From Sambucus nigra (Eukaryota > Streptophyta > Magnoliopsida > Dipsacales > Adoxaceae): DNA of 64,000 nt. The notes below the pieces were generated by a model. That model saw nothing but the letters and a program-made list of their open reading frames with translations, was not told the DNA's origin and made no database searches. The DNA lies in the NCBI GenBank assembly GCA_949130495.1, contig OX422216.1:367932605-367996604 (forward strand), read 5' to 3'. Shown piece after piece: positions 58,204 through 64,000 of the stretch (positions are counted from its first letter, which is position 1; each line of letters begins with the position of its first letter). A program made the translations under genes and the position numbers.

Positions 58204-60897
58204 TGTGACAACACGCAATCCGAAATAAGGGGTGGCCAGCCCGATATTCCAACATAACAGAATCATGGATGGAAATCATTCTCAGCATCACAACAATAAA
58301 ACAAGTATACGGGAAAACCACCCAATAATTCAGAAAATAGGTTGCCAAAAATTTGAATTTTATTATTAGTTAAGAAAATAATTTAAACAACCCAATCTGA
58401 AGAGAAAGTGGAATTCCAAAAGAACTTATATTACATCAACAACAATATACAATAAAGGACCGAATATGCTATCGATCAACAGTTACAAGCAACATATTAC
58501 AACAGTTTAATAAATTATGTAATACATCCATTAAACATTTACAAAAGTTTGGGCCATACGCTCGAGTGGAAGACCCGATCGTATCTAGAATACATAAGAA
58601 GGAAGCGTCTAAAAAAAACATCCTGTAATATCCGCAAAATCTTACAGCTCCTCAAAAGTATAGGAGTAGGAATATCATAACGGGCGCCCTTGCGGCGGAG
58701 CACCTGAGCGGATACAATTTCATGCACAACAAGGGAAATGAACGGGTCAGGGCCCGATTTTTATTTAATCACCAGATGAATAAGAAGGATAACAGTCATG
58801 AAATATTAATCATGAATGATAAGGATAAGAGTCTAACAACATAATCCCAAAGCATAATAAAGCAGTTTAAATGATTATGTCTTTTATTAAATTATGCAAG
58901 AGAATATAATTAGACATCATAAATTTAAAAGCTTCCATCCTTATTTACCATTTCATTCCAATTTCCATTCCTTAACAGGAATATAATACCATCATATGTT
59001 CTTATGGCATTTTACATATCTCAAGTCCCACTTGATTTAAAATGGTCATATTCTTATACATATAACAATTCAAAGACCGCCCCTCCCAGTTTCCCCACTA
59101 GGAGCTCGCCTAAATGACTATCATCTTCCAGGGCCCATCAAATAAGACAACCTGGGTACTTAACGCACATCGAGAAGTGGCCATATGCCTGCGAGTGAGT
59201 CATAACCGCACCCGGAATTACTTCACTAGCGCAGAATAAAACATATAACAACCCCGCATATGGCCAAGGACTATATTCTCTCTGCATTCACTAGCCAAGG
59301 GACATCACCTCATGCGCGATCTTCCCTTATGATAGCATTTAGAGAGGTGTGTTTAAGTAAATTAGCATTTACCATTTAAATCTCAATTTCATTTCCATTT
59401 TCATATTTGTTTCATTTTATACGAAACCACAATCATTGAATATTCTCATTAATATTCATCATTTTTTTTAAGTCCCGAATTAATATCCAAGTGATCACAA
59501 TAATGCTACAAGTCCCAAGGTATTATATACCTCATTAGAGCCCCTAGAGTCTCCAAGTATGGGCCTACAACTCCAAGACACTTAACAGATTTCTAAAGAA
59601 AAGAAAAACCCTAACCTCAATTTGTACACATCCAGAATAACCCCATTTAACCCAATCCTAATGTAGGGTAGTGACTTGACTCAACTAAAACTCTAGTACT
59701 CTAATTTTACTTCATTCAAGAAGGTTCCTAGGTCCTAAGCCTAAAGAAAAAGAATAAAAATTGAGTTGTAAAAATCAACTCAAAACTCCAGGGTCCGATT
59801 TGATTCGCCCAAAAAGCGAATCGGTTGGGAAGATGAACCCATCTTTCTGCTTCAGTCGAATTGATTCGGTCTTAACCCAAATCGATTTGGGTTTGCAGAA
59901 CTGAAAACTTCCCCTTGGGCGAATCGATTCGGACATAGCCGAATCGATTCGGCCCTGCGAATTTGCCAAGTTTGGTTATGGCGTCTTAGACTCCTAAATT
60001 CACCCAACACCAATCTACCCAAACCAAGATCATTTATTGCCACCAACTGATTATAAATGCATCCAACAACATTGATCTACACCAATAAATCTCCAAATCA
60101 CTTCCAAAGATTCAAAACCCATAAATCCAATAAAAACCCTAACATTGTCAAACAAAAACTAATACACAACTATCATACTCCAATAAATCTCCAAATCACT
60201 TCCAAAGATTTAAAACCCATAAATCCAATAAAAACCCTAACATTGTCAAACCAAAACTAATACACAACTATCATACTAATTATTCATCTTAAATCACATA
60301 ATAGCAAGTAGAAAACTTGCCTCAAGCTCGCAAATTCAGATTTGAGGAAGATGAATGTAAGTTTAATCTCCAAATCTTCAATCTCTCTCTTTCTCCACAA
60401 GTTATCTTCTTCTCTCTCTCACTCTAGGTTAACAAGTGCTCTTAAGGTAATTAAAAGGGCTTAGCAAGACTAAATCGTGGCATTAGTCTAAAATCTCCAA
60501 CTTAAATGACAAATACCACATTAAAATGACTCTGAATACGCGTTATGCTAAAATCAGTCAAAAGTGCCCAAAACACCAAAATACAATATGGCACTTATTT
60601 CGACTATCTTGCACCATTCGGGACTAACTACACCCTCCAAATTATCATTTGAAAATTTTATAACTCATTTCAAGTTCCGATTTCATTTTTAAACCACAAT
60701 GTCATTTTAATTCTTATGACACAATAAACTGCAACATGGTGATATTTACCCACATATAAGGTAAACATACAACATTTTTGTAAATATTAACTTATCTCAT
60801 TAAATAAATACTTACTCCACATTCCAACATTTTATATATAATTACTTCACATAGTAATTAAATATAAAATAGGTTCTCAAAAGTGAGGGTTGTTACA
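58204..60897 (-). repeat. Family 2 chromovirus, 5' LTR (right)
   Basis: It is the partner of 50798-53399. It is about 90 bp longer because of a tandem duplication at 60082-60277. It carries the same GAATCGATTCGG-type palindrome block at 59790-59960. Confidence 0.95.
60082..60277. repeat. 98-bp tandem duplication in the right family 2 LTR
   Basis: Unit 1 (60082-60179) and unit 2 (60180-60277) both start CCAATAAATCTCCAAATCAC and differ at very few bases. The left LTR has one unit only, so the duplication happened after or during insertion. Confidence 0.9.
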
Positions 60898-60902
60898 CAT
60901 AA

Positions 60903-63335
60903 TAAGTCAAAAATATACCTTTTTGTAATCAAGATAAACCTACTAAAATATTGTTCTACAATCATACACATGGTGTGTCCAATCCATCTAAGAGTGTGAA
61001 CTATACTTATATTCTCCAAGAATCGATTATATGATTTTTAGTGTGTAAGCCGAACTCTACACGCCAAATCACTTTCTATGTTGAACAAAAGGGACATATG
61101 CATCAATATATAATGCAAACATTTCTTGTGAAGATTCTTATTAAAAGGAAGAACTAAATATAGCTATTAAACCATGATTTTTAGCATACGACACCAACAT
61201 TAACATCATGGGTTATGACAGATCTAATAAGTCACTAGCATATAGTCAGATTGCACAAGTTATGAGAGACCACAAAGTCACTTGTTCAATATCACCAGCA
61301 AAGATAGCGAAAGAATGAGAAGTTTACTCATAATCCGTCCACAAAACTAAAAATAAATCCAAGTACATCGAAAAGTTAATTTGTCACAATTAGTTAAGTA
61401 GCTAGAGAGTAATTAATCCAGTCTCTCGCATGAGAGTACACTAAAAAAACTTGCACAAAAATTCTCATATCAACATTAATATCTTTCATATGTACTTTCA
61501 TATTACTAAAGTACATGGTATAAGTAGCACTTTAGTAGGTTAAAGATTCATAGGCCAGTACTGTTCTTTTTCGATCACTATCATAATTGATTATACACTA
61601 ACTTATAGTAGTAAGTGACAAAAATAAGAATTGGGGGGGGGGGGGGGGAGATAAAGTGTGTCATGTCATTTAATGCACCTAAAAATAGTACGCATCATTT
61701 AATGTATAGTTGGAAAAGATAATTTATTTAATGTTCATATAAATAGTAGATTCCATTTGGATATTTCAAAAATAAGTGCATGACTTATATTTTTTATGTT
61801 ACTCAGTTGATTATAGAGTATATAGATCATTAAACAACCATTAATAAACACAAATGAGAATATCCCACCCTATTTATCTTTCATCATTGAATCATCCTCA
61901 AAGTGAAGCTCTCATATCACTCAAATATCCCATGTATTACGAAAAGAATGTTTGTTAATAATTATGATTGTTGTAATAGTTATTTCTCATGATTGATAAA
62001 TTTTCACTGTGTGATTCTCCGTTATTATAAAAGGAATAGTTATAATTCATTTATTATAGGCATTTGATTTTTTGCTCTTCGCATAATCTTCCTTTGTCAC
62101 AGGTCATGCCTCCCAATTTAAGATATTCATAAACTCCATTTTGACTAAACTCCTATACTTAGTGACTAACTAAGGAGTGTATTCTCATGAAGGATGGAAA
62201 AAGAAGGCCATAACATGTCCAAGAAGCGTGTCTTTAAAAACACAACAAAAAATCATCAAGATAGTATTATAAAGATGTCCAACGAGGACGTAGTTATCAT
62301 CGAATATTGATAACCTAGTTCTTTTAATGGTCAAGCAAGTAATGCCATAACAACTCCATAGTTTACGACGTTGAATATTAGTGGACAATTATTTGAGTTC
62401 CAAAAGCAACATAATATTGATATGGCAAGTTTATAATAGGATAAAATGACATCTTTGGTCACCCCAATTATTGGACTCGTAACATAGATAGAGATGTCGT
62501 ACTATGTGGCATTGTTAGCGCCAGACACGAGGGGAAATATGACTTTGTATAACGGTAGGTGCGGGAGTACTTCTCTCATGGCCCGTTGCCTTCCCCCGAA
62601 GTCAAGTTATCGTTTTGAGGCTGGACTCAGTGACTTTCCCCTGGAGGATGTTTGACGCCTTGTCCATCTTGACTTGCAACCCTTGGTTCTTACGCCTAGT
62701 CCTAAGTGTGTTTGTACGATAAGGGGTTCAATTGGTTTATTTTATGTTGCTAGTTTTTATTATACAGAAACAAGAAAAACATTCAGGATATCCCTTTTGG
62801 TCTAATCCTAAGATAGGTTTTATGTCTGCGGTTGGTCCAAATATTGTTGTAGTATGGGTTATGGAATCGAGTTATGAGTAGAGTAGGTATTAGGCACCCC
62901 AGCAGTTTGATATGAGGCCTTAATTATATGCGTATTATTGTTATTTCCACTAATTAATTACTTTTTGTTTATTTTATAATTTTTTAGAGACCTTTGCGTA
63001 AGGTTCCCTCCAAGAATTTAGATAGGTTCTTAGTTTAAAAAATGGTAACATTGAGAGGTGTAAGAACGCCACTTCAACCGATGCAGGTAAACAAGATTGC
63101 TTGTGTATGACTCTGTGTTGTTATTTTTATATCCGATGGCCTTTATTGTGAATATACGTATGCAAAAAACTTGGTTTTAAGATAGTTTTGGTATCTCGTT
63201 CAAAGTTTGAGTAAAGATAGAAAGGTGAGAGACAAGTCCATACCTATTATAATTAGTGTATACATATTTTCACATTTATATACGTTTGAGCATTTATATA
63301 TAGGGATTTATTTAGGAGATCCCGTTTTGAAATAG
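60903..63335. other. Spacer with no recognised gene
   Basis: AT-rich to 62450. From 62460 to 62900 the composition is more even (GTTAGCGCCAGACACGAGG, CCTTCCCCCGAAGTCAAG) but no open frame of length is present on either strand. This could be non-coding transposon sequence or an old gene leader; I do not recognise it. Confidence 0.45.
61633..61648. repeat. Homopolymer run of 16 G
   Basis: Sixteen G in a row on the + strand in AT-rich surroundings. The length is prone to sequencing error. Confidence 0.9.
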
Positions 63336-63644
63336 TTTGATATCTTGGTTTAGTTACATGGGTGTACAGGATTAAAGTCGATAGATGTGTGCATGTTGAT
63401 GGAGATAATATATCAAGAGACATATTGTCGAGGCTCAATCTTATGAGAAAGACTCGGTATTATGCCAATATACGCAAGAGGACTTGACATCAAAGCCTAT
63501 GTAGTTCGATTATTTACTTGATGAGTATATGTTTGAACGATTTAATATATTATTCCACCTTTCGATAGTTTGATATCTTATTTTAGTTATATAGATGTAA
63601 GGTATTTGTGTTAAGAGATGGGTGCAGACTAGTGGAGACAATAT
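63336..63644. repeat. Diverged repeat, two copies of about 75 bp
   Basis: GTTTGATATCTTGGTTTAGT at about 63336 and GTTTGATATCTTATTTTAGT at about 63568 start two related stretches. They end in GGAGATAATAT and GGAGACAATAT. A third, weaker copy may start at 63183. Confidence 0.6.
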
Positions 63645-64000
63645 TGTAATACCCCGTATTTTTGGCTTTATTTATTTTTGGGATTAATTAATTAAATGAG
63701 AATTAATTGGAAATTAATCCGGATAAAATACTAGCGAGATGTGAGTTGGTATTTGACTATATTGAGTATATACGATGTTATATGAATATTGAATTATGAA
63801 ATTTGTCGTGAGATTGATATACGGCAATCTGGTCATTTTATTGGGACGCGTGTGACAGTCGCGTCGGGATATAATTATTTTAATTATAAAAGTGATTTTA
63901 AATTCTATTAACCATATGATCATTTTGAGTGCGCCAACGCATCCGGAATGGTCGAGATAGTCAGAAAACACTAGCCGGGGGTGTAGTTTGTGTCCCGGGG
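63645..64000 (+). mobile_element. Third Tekay-type LTR, left part (cut by window end)
   Basis: TGTAATACCCCGTATTTTTG at 63645 is the inverted form of the right end of the family 1 LTR (AAAATACGGGGTATTACA). Further in, GCATCCGGAATGGTCGAGAT and AGTCAGAAAACACTAGCCGG match, in reverse complement, the family 1 stretch with GTACACTTTTCTGACTATCT. The middle has diverged, so it is a related family in the + orientation. The remainder lies beyond the window. Confidence 0.8.

Larger units (their letters stand above)
50798..60897 (-). mobile_element. Ty3/gypsy chromovirus, Tekay/Del type, family 2, 10.1 kb
   Basis: LTRs of 2602 and 2694 bp (TGTGACAAC...GGTTGTTA) flank a minus-strand gag-pol. CATAA lies on both sides (50793-50797 and 60898-60902). 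The LTR sequence differs from family 1, although gag-pol is clearly related. Primer site and purine tract are in place. The gag core is present, unlike in family 1. Stops and frameshifts break gag, RT, RNase H and integrase, so the copy is not autonomous. Confidence 0.95.

Noticed and set aside
59775..60046. Minus-strand frame with repeated ESIRP/ESIW/ESIRL phrases
   Set aside because: It is the translation of the GAATCGATTCGG palindrome block in the LTR and not a repeat protein.

Overview
The window reads as intergenic, repeat-rich nuclear DNA from a flowering plant, most likely a eudicot. It is AT-rich, its genes have introns, its LTR elements use tRNA-Met-type primer sites, and the recognisable protein families (cytochrome b561, FIT-type bHLH, plant synaptotagmin, TNP2 transposase, Tekay-type chromoviruses) are plant families. 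Only one host gene looks intact where it is visible: the last two exons of a cytochrome b561-domain membrane protein (347-1478). Its start lies to the left of the window.

About 3.4-5.3 kb holds remains of a CACTA right end and of a Ty1/copia element. From about 7.3 to 24.6 kb there is a three-level nest. A degenerate Ty1/copia element (LTR, primer site, gag, start of pol, + strand) has its 5' LTR split by a 14.4-kb CACTA element (8870-23226, 3-bp target duplication TTT). That element encodes a decayed TNP2 transposase with Transposase-associated, TNP2, DUF4218 and DUF4216 regions. A second CACTA element of 7.8 kb (11024-18840, target duplication GTA) sits inside the transposase coding sequence. 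The inner element has no transposase of its own. On its minus strand it carries pieces of unrelated genes: a FIT/FER-like bHLH factor with its ACT-like domain, a short-chain dehydrogenase, a plant synaptotagmin SMP domain, and a LINE zinc-binding region. It is a gene-capturing (Pack-type) CACTA element and the most interesting object here.

From 26.5 to 50 kb a very diverged minus-strand copia-like element can be traced by a pair of related LTR-like regions (27.4-30.0 and 48.3-49.8 kb), primer sites, a gag fragment and a decayed plant-transposon ORF. A Tekay/Del-type Ty3/gypsy chromovirus (32814-43363, minus strand, 3.19-kb LTRs, target duplication CCAGT) is inserted in it. A second Tekay-type element of a different family occupies 50798-60897 (minus strand, 2.6-2.7-kb LTRs, target duplication CATAA). 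Both have gag-pol in the order gag, protease, RT, RNase H, integrase, chromodomain-like tail, and both are broken by stops and frameshifts. The first has also lost the core of gag and the protease catalytic Asp. At the right edge (63645 onward) a third Tekay-type LTR starts on the + strand.

The rest is AT-rich spacer with microsatellites, foldbacks and diverged tandem repeats. No tRNA, rRNA or CRISPR-like feature was seen. Motif and family calls are by eye; no search or alignment could be run.
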